Below are positions 32,201 through 44,640 of a stretch of 64,000 nucleotides of DNA, one piece after another. Origin of the DNA: Galaxea fascicularis (taxonomy: Eukaryota; Cnidaria; Anthozoa; Scleractinia; Euphylliidae). A program made the translations under genes and the position numbers. The first letter of the stretch is position 1, and each line of letters begins with the position of its first letter. The notes below the pieces were generated by a model. It searched no databases. It was not told the DNA's origin and worked only from the letters and a program-made list of their open reading frames with translations. Location: NCBI GenBank assembly GCA_948470475.1, contig OX419341.1:16902975-16966974 (forward strand), written 5' to 3'.

Positions 32201-33301
32201 ATGAAAGTGTCGTGGTTGCCTACTGGCACTAGCAAATGACTTGTACGTGTGGAGAAAGCTTTATCCTTGGTTGCTTTTCAAGGATTTGTCATGTAAATTG
32301 TCATTGTCATTGTAAATTGTAAATTGTCTGTGCTATATACTGTTCGGGTTGGTTCTCGCCAGGCCCTCCCAAAATAAACTTACTTGGTTCAGCGATGCTG
32401 TATTGTTATTTGTTGTGGAGTGGAGACAAAATATAGCTATTCTTGGCATTACAGAAACGCGCCCATTGAAAAACGTCGCCCGTGAAAATTGGGGTACCCA
32501 TTAGGCTTTGCGAGCTCAAACAAGGTTTCAAAGACTACCGCCATCTTTCGGTGCCGTCAGAACTCTGAGCAGCGAATTTGCAATTTTTGTCTCACACCTT
32601 TTAGCAGACAATACAGATACAATAGGAGGATTAACCATTGTTTTGAAGTGTCGAAATGGAGGTTTCATCGGCAAAGGCTTCAGAGCGTGAAGTACTTAAT
32701 ATCCGAAATGAAGCGAATTCCGTTGTGACTGAAATACTACAAACAATCGAAGCGTTGTCCGTCTCGTGCAACCAACTACTAGCGGCTTGTGATTTGAAAA
32801 ACTTTACGTGCTTTATTTTTTTAATCTTCTGGAAAAGCAGTTTTGGTCTGTCGTCTGTCGTCTGTCGTCCCGTGGACAGTTCATCATGTGCAAGTTAATT
32901 TGTTCTATCTGTGCTCGTTTCAATTCCATGTTACCTCTTTAAGTTATAAATTTAACCATTTGTATTTTTTGCTAATACATCAATCTCCTTAACTGACCTT
33001 ATGTTGCACACAGTTTTGTCAGTGGCTCAAAATGCCATGTCTGTAAATTCTTTGTTTTCTTTCACTCAAATTATTATGATAAAAGAAATATTATTCTGAC
33101 CATTGGTTAAATTTTTTGCTTTTGAGTTTACATGTCATTGAAAGGTGCTGGGTCTTCAAATACAGGGAAGTTTTTTTTTAAAAAATAAGAAAATTATGTA
33201 GATGATAAAAATTACTACGATAGTCTTTCTTTGATTTTTTTTTTTTCAGTCATGTACAAGTCACGCAAGATAAAAAGTAAAATCATCAATTATTCAATAG
33301 A
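32201..33301. other. no gene recognised
   Basis: A frame from an ATG at 32656 (MEVSSAKASEREVLNIRNEA) looks protein-like for about 50 codons but has no clear splice partner or family match. Confidence 0.35.
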
Positions 33302-33305
33302 TTAA

Positions 33306-34747
33306 GAGCCAATGTCGGAATATATCGAGAATCTGAAATCAGTTCCAAAAAATCGGATTTTTGCTAATATCACCAAAACAACCCTTTGCTCGAACATTCA
33401 GATTGACCAGGGCATTCCTGGCTAACACCGCAAGTAGAATTACCGATCTACATCTATTGAATTTCTAGTAACTAGCTAAAGTCGATTTATACGAAATACA
33501 AGCCAAATTTATACAACCAAGCTGCAGAGCCTTACCTTACGAGAAAATCGATAAACACTTAGTGGTCACTGTGTAAATATCCAGGACGAACGGCAAGTGT
33601 CAACTGAAAACCATTCTTACTTCAAAAGCTTTTCAACGAGGAATGCATGTAGTTATTGGGGCTATGCTGATTATCAAGGTTAAACTCCTGTTAATTCATT
33701 TGTATTTTGATACCTTTTAGGCTTGAACACTAGCAATTGTTTTTGAGGGTACAATATCTCTTCCGTTCCGTTGATAGCCTGCAGCGTATTAAACTATAGC
33801 ACACACAGAATATTCCGTAGAATTAAGGGTCATCAAATAACCTTCATTTTTTAGTTTTATTCAGAAAAGCTCTCATAGCTTCTTGGAGAAATTTCGAAAG
33901 TCGTTTGGAAGCCTGTTGGACTTGAAATGATCTATTCTACGTTTTACAAAAAGAACCGTGCGTTACCCAACAGGTGTCACTGTGGCCCGGCCGATTGCGT
34001 GACCTTTTACTTTCGATTGCTCTTTCAAGTTTTTTTTTACGATTATTCGACAGAAAACATTGCTTCATTCGCTTGTCAGCTAGAGAGACTTATTGGAAAA
34101 AGATATTATTGTCAATTCCATGTGACTCTATGAGATAGAAATAATTTTCGTGCGATTTTCTTCCCTTTGTTTACATTTGTTCTGTTGCGTACGGCGTCCG
34201 AGTGGCTCCAGTTAAAATTTTATTACACGCCAGCGCTTTAATTGGCAGAGCTTAAACGTCAGATCTTAGAAACAAAAGGTCCTTTTTTTATGTAGTATAA
34301 TTGTCTTTTCAATTTCTAAAATACCAGGATCGATTTTGGGCGGGTAAAGTTGGGCATTATTTTCACATTCGAAACGACATACAAGGAGAGGGTACGCAAC
34401 GAAGGCCAGAAACTATATTATTAAAATCATTTTGCTGAATCTTTTTACACAGTCTTGAAGTCTTGGACGTCTTCTAAACATGTGCGGAAGATGAAGTTAA
34501 TAGGAGCTTTTGCGCATCCGTAATGTTTCCTTAAATTTGTTGGAAATTTGAACTCATTTCATGAATAAAAATTGTATTTATTGCGAATTTTCGAACTGTT
34601 CTAAATTTCTTAAAATGTAAAGCACTTGGGGATTTCTTAATACCATTTCTCGAAATAATTCACGCAAAGGGTTGTTTGGGTGATATTAGCAAAAATCCGA
34701 TTTGTTGGAACTGATTTGAGATTCTCGATATATTCCGACATTGGCTC
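33306..34747. mobile_element. TTAA-flanked 1.44-kb TIR element
   Basis: TTAA lies on both sides (33302-33305 and 34748-34751). The ends GAGCCAATGTCGGAATATAT are inverted repeats that extend about 95 bp with mismatches. TTAA target sites are used by piggyBac and Kolobok transposons. No transposase frame is seen, so it is non-autonomous. Confidence 0.8.
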
Positions 34748-34937
34748 TTAAGTCAACATATTGAGATATTGTAGAAGAGTAATAAATAAACAAAATCCCA
34801 AAGTCTCAGGGCTGTGCGATATCCCATACTCAAGTTATTCGGCAAAATGTATCACTCAAAAGTACAGAGTTTAGTATGAACACGCCATGATAGAGTCCCG
34901 GCTGAGGGGCTCGAATATGGAGGCCGGAAACGAGTGA

Positions 34938-35640
34938 AAACATCTCAAATAATACAATAGTTTTATTCACATTTCCATTCTTACATAATATTACAATGTT
35001 TTCTTTTTTTAGAAAGATAGAAGAGAAATTAGATAGTTACAAAGATGCTAAATATAATTTACATACAGGGAAATGCCAAGTATCTAAGTAAACTGTTACG
35101 TTTTCTAGTTAGACACTAGACCTGCTTAGTATCAAAGAGTATGCAGACATCTATACAAACCAAATAAAAACGTACAAAAGAGCACACGAAAACACTAAAT
35201 AACTAATGACTGGAGAGAAAATTAAATTGAATTAATTTTGCTTCGACAACAGGTATTGTTTGACTTTCTTTGGAAAAGAAAAGATACTGAGGTTTTTCAT
35301 TTCAGTCGGCAATTGACGCCAACAGTCGACTGCCATGGCTGATGGCGTTTTCTTACCAACGTTGGTCCTAAAACGTGGTTTGTAAAAATTACCTTTTGCG
35401 GCATAGCGGGTATGGTAAGAATGAATGTCACTGGCATCAAGAGTGAAAGTGTTCATCAAATATACTTGGGAGCTGCTTTTTATGCCACTGATGGGAAAAT
35501 TTAAGAAGTTGTAGTTTAAAAATATTTTCAGCAGTTAAAATATCTAATAAATTTATAAGCGGGAGAGCACTCTCTGTACATTTCCCAATACAATGTGGCG
35601 AAGAATAACACGCGGACAATATGATTTTGTTTAGCTTGGA
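34938..35640 (-). mobile_element. LINE 3' end (ORF2 C-terminus), frameshifted
   Basis: Two minus-strand frames, 35437-35619 and then 35232-35459, resemble the C-terminal part of LINE ORF2 (HSYHTRYAAKGNFYKPRF, then a CWRQLPTEMKN segment). They lie in different frames, so the copy is broken. The 3' UTR runs to about 34938. Confidence 0.6.
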
Positions 35641-36366
35641 TCCTTTTTAGATGAGATGTGTAGGCACTGCCCAAGAGATGACAGCATACTATGAAAGATA
35701 TGGATAAACTAAATTATAATACAGTTGTTTAAGTTGTTGCAGAGAAATTCAGCAATTTGTTTAATTTTATTTAGTTTATTGTTAAATGCTTTATAAAGTT
35801 TCACCTTTGCTGGATCACAACTCAAGAAGCGTGACTTAATTCGAAATCCATGGTTTCTTTAATTGTCGTCTCTTGGAGTTAGTGACTCGTCTAATTGGTG
35901 CATGTTTGTTCGTTATTTCTTGCAAAGCATTAGCTATTTATTCATATAGACATTGACATTTTCACCTTGGACAAGGTTATAAAATTCAATGTTTGCTAAG
36001 TCTACTTCGAATAATTCTTTTCTGGAATTTACTTTGGCTTTCTCAATGGCTTTTCTCTCTCTCTTGAGCTTGCAAACATTCACATAAACTAAACTCTTGC
36101 GATGTTGGCTTTTCAGACCTCTGAAAAACACGCTGAATCCATGTTTTCATGTACGTGACATGCTTGTGAGCAGACATCTTTACGTCAAGCACTGTGAAAA
36201 AATCTAAAGTTCAAACTGCTCTATTTTCAAAACAAAGCACGCTACCGAGCTGAAAACATGCAAGCAGATACATTTCTAAGATGCATTTTACTTGATGAAG
36301 TTAAAAATGGAAAAGTCTCAACTTTTGAGTTTAATTTTTGTGACGGCACGTGAAAACCAAGAATAC
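35641..36366. other. no gene recognised
   Basis: It may be the upstream part of the LINE remnant; no polymerase motif is readable. Confidence 0.3.
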
Positions 36367-36532
36367 ATGGCTACACACGGCTATACATCTGTACACGGCA
36401 GTACATGGCAATACACGGCTATACGTGGCATTATATGGCAAAAGATGACTATACACGGCTTGGGCATACATGGCAATACATCGCTATGCGCGGCTACACA
36501 TGGCAATACATGGCCTTGCATGATCATTATGC
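36367..36532 (+). repeat. minisatellite of TACATGGCAATACACGGCTA type
   Basis: Degenerate units of about 10-20 bp with TACA(T/C)GGC phrases repeat across 165 bp. Confidence 0.75.
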
Positions 36533-37090
36533 TAATCAATTCCTATCACGATGTCGAACGATGCACTACTGACTCTACTTATAAAGTACCTACCAATGAA
36601 ACGTCGTTTTATGAATGACGGGATCGTCTTGATCGGAAAATTGCAAAAGCAACCTAGCAAAATCGTATAAGGAAGTGCTAACGTGAGAATTGCGCCATCA
36701 ACGCTGCGAGGCCGCGATCTTGGTTTTCACAATTCTCTGAATTAAGCTTTGAATTTTCCCATAGAGGACTAAAAAATTGAAAATTGCAGTCAAGTCAGTT
36801 GCAAAATACAGCAATACAAGTTCTAGAGAAAGCCACAAAACTTGGTGACTTGTGTTTTAGGAAGAAGACGTTATAAATGTTCAAAAGTAGCGACAGGACT
36901 TTGCACCCATAGTCCATTCCCTTCCCACCAGATTACCTGCCGATTGGCTCAGTGCTGGCTCATACGCATGCGCAACTAACTACTCTTGTCTCATACCTTT
37001 TTCACTACCCTTAGCCAACCAGTTAAATTGGGTAAACTCAAAACTTGCCCAGTCATTTAATTTAGATAAATCTCCCGTTCACTTTTCTAT

Positions 37091-37142
37091 GATGCCAACT
37101 GGCGGATTCCACGATGTGTCATCGTGGAATTCGTTGGCATCA
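37091..37142. repeat. 52-bp near-perfect hairpin
   Basis: GATGCCAAC...GATTCCACGATG is followed after three bases by its reverse complement with minor mismatches. Confidence 0.7.
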
Positions 37143-37467
37143 CAAAAGCTGGTAATTAAACCGGTTTTTTTTCTCACATTTTGACGTTTTGCAAAACGTT
37201 GCGATGCTCACTTTTACATTGACTGAGAAAAATAAAGACAGGAAAGTTGTCTTTTAATTGTTTAAACCGACCGATATCTGCCCGGAGGTTGACAAAAAAA
37301 TCAGGATAAGCACAATATAGTTCACCAACTCTGAAGTTTTAAAAGAGATAAATTTCATCTATGGGTTTCACTTGGAATAATTGACAGAAACAGAAACAGG
37401 AGCCCCTTTTGATGGGCTACTGAACCAATTTTGCGTTTTAAGAACGGTATTTTGAAGCTCTTCTAAG

Positions 37468-39414
37468 GGCCTGTTCATACGGTCTCGGGTACTCGAGACA
37501 ACCCTCCCCCAAGTTACCCTGGGCGAGCTATTTTTCTACTTATTTCTTTGAAAAGTTCTATCAACTGTGTACATGAGGTGGGTGAGACAACTCGGGTGGG
37601 CGAGACAATTCGGGGAGGCGAGTTGTCTCGCTTCGGCAGGTAGGGTAACCATGGCAAGCGGGACAACTTTTTCTCACTTTGGCTCGCCTACCCGGGACGA
37701 GACCGCCGAAAATTAAATGCATGCGTATGCGAAAAAAGATGTTTTTATCCAATTTCTTGGTTTAAAAACGCTAATCTACTTCAGGTAATTAGCTTTAAAA
37801 AGTCATCGAAAGCCACAGTGATCAGATACCGCGGGGAATTGAAGCTGTTCGGAGTTACGTTCATGTCAATTTGAATTTACTTATCCCGTCGTCCTAAGGG
37901 AAGGTACGTTTTTTATTGGAGGAGGTGGGCCGGGGTATTTTAGAGTTTGTTTGCGACAAACGTCGTGACCCTCCCACTTCCTGACCCCCCCCCCCCCCCC
38001 TTTCCTATCCAAGACAAAAATAAGCGGAAGTGAGAATAACAAACTGGAAGCGTCACGCACAAATTAGTTAATTGCGTGGCGTGTGATGGTCGGTGAAAAC
38101 TTTAAAATGGGCAAGGATGTACAAGGAATAGAAAGAGGGAAATGTGCTTGTGGTGAATGTCAAGAGCGAAATGGCCAACTATGTGAATTTTGCGAGAAGG
38201 ATGAGAGTACGAGCGCTCCACTTTCAACTCGACGACTATATCCTGACTGTGGCAAGCTGCCAACCTTCCATTATCTCACTTGGAGTGAAACCCCCACCAT
38301 TGGCCGTCAGCCGGACGACTTTCAGCCTCGAGCTAAAATTAATCGATTGTTTGAGGAAAGTGAACTAGTCAGTGGTGACAGTGAGGCTATTAAAAAGTTT
38401 TCAGATACATACATTGTCCCCGAAAGGCTTGTGGCAGAGTATGTTGAGCATCCTGCCCAGATAAAAATGCGCAAGGAGAAGAGGAAAGATGAGACTGAAA
38501 GGGAGAGAATGGAACGGCTAAACCGGCAGTACAATGACATTGAATGGACTGGACTTTACAACTCCGATAAGCTGTCGTCCTTGAGGGTGGACGAGCTGTC
38601 CTTGTACTTTTCCCATCACAAGATCACCCTCAAAGGGAAGGAAAGCTGAAAAGGTCGCAATGATCAAAGCGCACTTTGGCAGCTTGCTGTGCAAGTCAGT
38701 GGAGCATCAACAACCTCGGCAGCCCCGGCTAAGAAATGTGAGGCAACAAGTGACCTCATCACTTTCCCAGGTCGAAACTGACTCGCAAAGTGATGTAGTA
38801 GTTCGAGTTGTCGGTTCAAGCCCGAGTAGCTTAAATGACAAATCCTCACCGGAGACTGATTTTATAACAGAACCCGACGCGCAAACATCAAAATATGGGC
38901 GAAAGCGGGCACGGGTTGAGAGCGACAATTATGTTAGTTGGGAGAAGATAGTTTTTTGATGTATAAATATTTTGACGCCTGTAAAAATTTAGATTAGTCT
39001 TGACTAGTAGCTTTCCTTGTATATACAAAATAGAAGCGACATGGAGTAATTTTTCCTTGCCAAAAAAAGACTGTGACCCACCCCCGGTTCAGAACAAAAC
39101 AAGTTTGACTCTCCCCAATTTGTAAAAATTTACTAATGACACTCCCCTCCAAAGCCCCCCCCCCCCCAATAAAAAGCTTACCTTCCCTAACTTCGCGTTT
39201 GTGAATATAAAAACAAGCTGAAACACAACCTGAACCAAACAAGGAAATGTTCAATAAACATTGACGATATGTAATAAATAATAAGGATTTGTAAATTTAA
39301 GACGGATTATATATGTCGTCTCGGTCACGCAATCCTCATATGAAGGCTCGGTCAAGTTGTCTCGGGGAGGAGAGTGAACTCGGGTACCCGAGACCATATA
39401 AATGGGCCGCTAAG
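37468..39414. mobile_element. 1.95-kb TIR element carrying a SAP-like gene
   Basis: The left end GGCC...GGTCTCGGGTACTCGAG and the inverse of the right end GGCCC...GGTCTCGGGTACCCGAG match. GAGACAA/TTGTCTC phrases are dense just inside both ends. The flanks CTAAGG (left) and CTAAGG (right) suggest a target duplication of about 6 bp. The gene at 38083-38959 is inside. Confidence 0.65.
38083..38959 (+). pseudogene. frameshifted SAP-domain-like protein of a TIR element
   Basis: The first frame (38083-38649) has 188 codons. It has a cysteine cluster (CACGECQERNGQLCEFC, residues about 22-38), a charged helical region (KMRKEKRKDETERERMERL) and then LSSLRVDELSLYFSHHKITL. The last resembles the first helix of a SAP DNA-binding domain. 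A one-base insertion near 38641 ends the frame; the downstream frame continues the motif (AMIKAHFG) and runs to 38959 with a basic end. Its position inside terminal inverted repeats suggests a transposon accessory gene. Function unknown. Confidence 0.6.
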
Positions 39415-40249
39415 GAAAGATAGATATTAACAATTGATGACAAACCATTCTTTTACAATAATTAGTTTACATTAGTTATGGGGCAATATTCAGAAAAAAA
39501 AGAGGCCAATTTAACGGTCATCCGCTAACACCACACCTAACTTATGTCAATAAAATTACTACCATTTTCGAGCTACCGTGAGCGGCCAACTTTTTTCCGC
39601 GTTGTTCCACGCTTAAAACATTCAAGTTTGGCTAGACAAAAAACAGACTTCATTTCCGCCAAAGTAAAATGGTTTGATCTAGTCTTCTTTTCTACTGTCG
39701 GTTTTGTTTCTTCTGCAACAATTTGTTTTTATTTTGTTTTCATCTCGTCACGCTTGTACAAAAGTTGTTTATTAAGCAAACATCTTTACGGCCAAACCTG
39801 CAGTTGTTAAGACATTACACCATGCGGAAAATTTCATTTAAATATTCCTTTTGGCTTAGCGCCTTAGCTTAATTAATGGCAGCAATACAACCTGACAGCA
39901 GGTGTTGCTGGTGCGCACATTTCACTGCACTGCTAATAAGTGCTTCTCACATAGAGTGAGTTCATTGGCTCACGAATGGGCCGCCACGAAGCTCTTGGAA
40001 CGTCCAACAGGATTGGATGAGAAAACAATACACACACTGTAAGCAAACAAAAAGCACAATGGACCCTATCCCTGAAACGGCAATAGAGCTTCGCGCCATA
40101 AAGGGCGAATGAAATTAGAAGTTCCAAAGAGCTTCGTGACAGCAGGCACGAATGGGTTGAAAAACATTAACATACCCAGCTTAAATTCACGTCAAGTTTT
40201 CTTTACTACTATCATTATTCCGAATACTCTTAGTACCTCGTATCGAGGC
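39415..40249. other. spacer between the duplicated blocks
   Basis: No gene recognised. The second duplicated block becomes alignable to the window start at about 40250-40275. Confidence 0.4.
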
Positions 40250-40913
40250 TAAAAATTGCTGGTGACTGAGTAAAAAGGCGTTTTAGTTTTGGTATTGAAT
40301 TCATTTAGGCTAAGTTTAATTGCGTTACAAAAAAGAAGTCGTTTTAAAACAGTTAGGTGTGATATGTAGAAGACTGAACTTAAAGGAACATAAGTTCAGA
40401 GAGGAGAATGGAAAGGTCTGTGATTGAAATGTTGTAAACATGGCATTGTACTGTGGTTTTACTGCTGGTATGCGGAAGTTTATTGAATTAATACGTTGAT
40501 GGGGGTTCCATGACATAAAACATTTCCTTTCCACGTGATATTCATGAGGATGACCAAGCTAAAAAACTCCCCTAAACGTGATCAACGTTCCACCAATTCA
40601 AAAATACAAAAACTCTTCGCAGGATTTCTTGTTGTGAGTGTTTTTTCGAAGTTGGACCAATTTTTACCGGCAAATTTAACAGATGCTACTTTACCTGCTT
40701 AATTAACGTCTTGCGTTCAACAGTGTGGTCTGTCTCATACTTGCTAAATTGCATGTTTTTGCGACAGATTAGACGCAGCAAAATAGGTCTTCAAACAGGA
40801 AATTTTATCCTTATCCATTTTAGCTGTGACAATAATCGGCTTTAATGTATTAAGTGGTTTCATTATTTATCAGCAGATAACATCTTTTACTTCTCATTTG
40901 ATGCAAGTTCCAG

Positions 40914-41031
40914 TCTGCGATGGGGAAAACCTGTCTTGCTGTGATTGCTGGGGCAGCTCTTATGCTAAGCTATATATATACTGTGCGTTCACAGACCTCC
41001 TTACCGACCCCCTCACCGACGGCCTCACAAG
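40914..41031 (+). CDS. candidate 5' ectodomain exon of receptor B (SUEL-lectin-like start)
   Basis: Partner of 598-712: acceptor TTCCAG, donor AAG/GTAACA, phase 1-2, 118 bp. The residues begin VCDGENLSCCDCWGSSYAK. Against copy A there are two 3-nt insertions and one 3-nt deletion, so the frame is kept. Extra cysteines (CCDC) appear here. The downstream linking exon is not found. Confidence 0.42.
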
Positions 41032-41599
41032 GTAACATGATTAAGATAGTTTTCTAAAATTATCTAATTTCGCCAGTGTTATGACTTATTGTGTCCGGAG
41101 CGTGCTGCAAAAAGAGTATGACTGTCCTTTTAAGAATATAGTTCCGAAGTTGTATTACTCAAGTCACGAGGCACTTTTAAAAGCAGGGTAATGTACATTG
41201 TAAAGAAGCGTTTGCGGAATGATTACTATTCTGAATAGATTCAGACCGAACTCCGTTAAGTCGTAGTTTTCGAAAAGCACGATTTAAAGAGCACCCGCAA
41301 ACGGGGAAACATCGTTGCGGAAACATTGTCTCCCGTTACGGAAGCAAAATTTGCTTTCCGAGAAGTAAAAATGTTTCTCAAGGTCTTCAAAAAGATTTTG
41401 CTTCCTCGGAAATTGTTTCCTCATTTTGCGCAGCAAGGAAGCAAACATATTTTTTGCTTCCTGCTCGTTGGCCCACCCAGTCATTTCCACGGGCATTCAC
41501 GCATTTGCGTCCTCGTTCCTTGCCTATCGCGGGCAGGGACAATTCAAGGTACCCCAACGACTGTCAAAAGCTGACTACTAAAAATTTCTAAAATATGAC

Positions 41600-41804
41600 G
41601 GAGACACTGGAGAAGGAGCTTGCGGTTTTATTTATTTTTAATAGGAACGAAATTTTTTAATATATTTCATATCATATTACTGTAAGTATAAAGTAAGTAA
41701 ATATGATATGAAATTTATCAATAAAATATTATTTATATTAAAAGCAAATTATTTTTAAAGACACATTTTATAATTAAACTTCGAGTTCTTTCTCCAGTGT
41801 CTCC
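41600..41804. mobile_element. 205-bp AT-rich MITE
   Basis: GGAGACACTGGAGAA at the left and TTCTCCAGTGTCTCC at the right are inverted repeats. The centre is almost pure A/T. Confidence 0.65.
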
Positions 41805-43547
41805 ATTGGACTATGATAAAGTTGGGCACGGAGATGGATCGAACGTGCTGTTGTATCCAAAGGAATAATGATTTTCATACATTTCAGCGGAGTACCATAA
41901 CTAAGTAACTATGTGACTCTCCAGGGGATTTTGGGTAAAAAGGTGAACGAACGGGCACGCCAAAATGACACGCTAAACAATACGCAGCGATTGAAAAGAC
42001 ACATCGCCCAGAATGGCGCGACCGTATCCGGGAACTTTAAGCGCACTCTGAGCGCCAAATTTGAAACGATGATCGGCGAACCGAGGCCAAAATAAAGAAA
42101 AAACGGCGAAAACTGTTCAGAGTGGCTCACGTTTTTCACGTTTTCCCTCCTACTTTATACAAATTAATAGTGTCAGCATATGGATTTTGTAGAAGAGACG
42201 TCAACAAAAAAGACAAAACCACTGGTGACTGTGTAGTCCTTGTAGAAGTTCTGGGTTTTTCGCTTTGAAAATCGGACATTTCTAAAATGTCTTTTACGTG
42301 ATAAAGGTAAAAATGGAAAAGCCTCTTCACTTTTGAATATTTGGTTTTTATGACGTCACGTGAAAACCAAGAATTTAACTCGAGAATGGATCGAGTTCGC
42401 ATCCCTGTTCGTGTAAGCTTACGTTTCAAGTTTAAATCTGAGTATTCCTTGGAAAGGCTTATAAATTGAAGTAAGCATTTAGGGGATTTATTCTGACATA
42501 ATTTTGAGATATTGCAGTACAGTATTTGTTTTAGTCCTTTTCATGATGTGAATCGCTATATGGCCATTTTAGAACTTATTACGTAACGCTTAGACGGGCG
42601 CGTGTTCTTCTCTCGTGCACCCATGTGTACGCGTCTTCTCGCAGCCGTGTGAGAAAGTACGCGTGTGATTTGGCACTTGTGTCTTGTCACACGTGTGCCA
42701 AATATTTGCACCTGGAACATGGCACTTGGCACACCATCTGAGCAGACAAAACCTACCTTGACACTCTTCGCTTTGCTACTTAAATATGCGCATATCCGTC
42801 TCATTATGACACGCTTAGTGTGCCGTACCATGGCACGTGTGTCTATGCGTTCACAGTTTTACCCAAAATCCGAAGATCCCACGAACGAAGACAGAGAAAA
42901 AAAAACCGAGAGACAATCAGCAAGTTGTTTATTGGTCTGCAATACCTTACTGGATAACAGTTTAGTCGCAAAACGGAAAGCATGTTTCCACAGTGCCAAT
43001 TTACTCCGCCCTGCTAGAAATAGGAAAGGACGTTATGGCAAAAGCTCTACCATATAACTAAAAAGTAAGAGAAAAACAGTCATCTGCATCTTTGTGGACA
43101 TCCCTCAAATATCACTCAAATCATACTCCACTCAATCATTTATGTAAATGACCCACGCGGTCTTTGAGAGAGCTGCTGTTTTGTATCTAGCCATCATGTT
43201 TGTTTGAGCAAATATCGTTGTGTTCAAACAAGTGATTTTCGAGCGTAAACACCACACTCAGGAGAGCCTTTAGAAAGTGCGATGAATGGAAGCGAGCATG
43301 TGACATGTGATTAGTTTCTAGCTCATTCTGTTTCACACTGCGGGACAAGGCAGTTCCAGGTTTTTTCGATGTAAAAAGTATCGAAAATTGCAGTATGCCG
43401 TCCGAAAGCGAAAAAAGCACCAAAGCCTGCGCTTGTGGTAGCCATGAACGCCATCAAGAGAGCAATGAAAGACCTTAGATATGCGCCTTACTGAGGATAC
43501 GTTCACAAGAAAGCTCTTTCCTCAAAGTATAAATAGAAATAAAGAAT
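41805..43547. other. no gene recognised
   Basis: The frame at 42665-43057 (130 codons) is open but shows no motif. There is no counterpart in the first block. Confidence 0.35.
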
Positions 43548-43742
43548 ATTGTATTGTATACATTTCAACACTGTTGCCCAGTCAAACGTGTTTGTCATTA
43601 CTCTGCAACAACGAGGATTTCAAGGAAACAATCGTAAAGCACTTAAACAAGTTAGACAACTGATACTGGGTGACCCGCAAAGTGAGTTTCCCCGACGACT
43701 CCACATTAATTACGACCTGATAGAAGTTTCAGATGATCGAAA
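43548..43742 (+). other. exon-like open segment, unrecognised
   Basis: The frame reads through VFVITLQQRGFQGNNRKALK and LHINYDLIEVSDDRK to a good donor (AAAG/GTACGT). No family is recognised. It may belong with the P-loop fragment 0.2 kb downstream. Confidence 0.25.
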
Positions 43743-43950
43743 GGTACGTTCAAATTAAGCAAAATTTAGCGTTAGCGTTTTTTAACCGCTTTTCTTACTT
43801 GACTGTATCTATATATACGTTCATTTTCAAGCTATCAGCAAATTTATCCTTATAGTTTTGAGCTTTTCGACAAAATTTTCCATCGCTACTATAAAGCCAC
43901 ATGTTATGAAAAGTTAATTTTTACGGTGAATCTGTGTGGAAAGTGTTGCT

Positions 43951-44088
43951 ATGTTTTGTGACAAGTTGACCGATGAACGAGCTGAGGTCTATGAATTTGC
44001 CAGGAGTGGGCACAACATCCTAATAACCGGGCAGAAAGGAACTGGCAAATCCACTGTAACGACGGCAAACAACGAGGATTGCAGGTAG
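43951..44088 (+). pseudogene. P-loop helicase fragment (PIF1/Helitron-like)
   Basis: Forty-five codons: a LTDERAEVYEFARSGHNI lead and a Walker A motif, GQKGTGKST. This arrangement is typical of the start of PIF1-family helicases, including those in Helitrons. The frame stops at once after the P-loop region; no Walker B or later motifs were found nearby. A GCAG/GTAGAT donor just before the stop leaves open that it is an exon. Confidence 0.42.
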
Positions 44089-44483
44089 ATCTAATTTGTT
44101 CGAATATATAGCTCTGAAAAAAACTGTTGATAGCTTGCCACGATATGGCCTTAAAAATAGGCAAAAATACTGTGAAGTCACACTGAAAACACGCCATGCG
44201 GACTTGCTAAAGACAGCGAAATCCGTTGAATCTGCTGAATTAAAAAACTCGCTATTTCGCGACCTTTCACAACATCGCGGGTGGACTATTATCGCGGGCT
44301 TCGTAGCACGCGGGCCACTAAACATATTTTTATTTCCGGTCAAATGTAACGCACGCACTCCCCCAGCGCAGCGGAGTGCATGTGGACAAAATGACCATCA
44401 CTCCCTCCTGTGACTGCCCTTTTGCTGAGCAGCCGCGGTCACTAAGCTACGGACACAATGGATCACGCATCATGGAGTCACCG

Positions 44484-44640
44484 AATAGGCCATATTCGTA
44501 TTCTCGGTATTGAACTGGATCTAGCATGAAGTAAAGGCTCTTGCGGGGAAAATACATTTACATATGAAAAGATTCCCCCGCAAGAGCCTCCACTTCATGC
44601 TAGATCCAGTTCAATACCGAGAATACGAATATGGCCTATT
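44484..44640. mobile_element. 157-bp perfect-arm palindromic MITE
   Basis: The arms AATAGGCCATATTCGTATTC ... CATGAAGT are repeated in inverse almost without mismatch, with a loop of about 40 bp. Confidence 0.85.

Noticed and set aside
36292..36618. 108-codon frame with repeated HG/TW/IHG phrases
   Set aside because: It is read through a minisatellite; no support as a gene.
42665..43057. 130-codon plus-strand frame
   Set aside because: No motif, no splice sites that extend it and no conservation to test.
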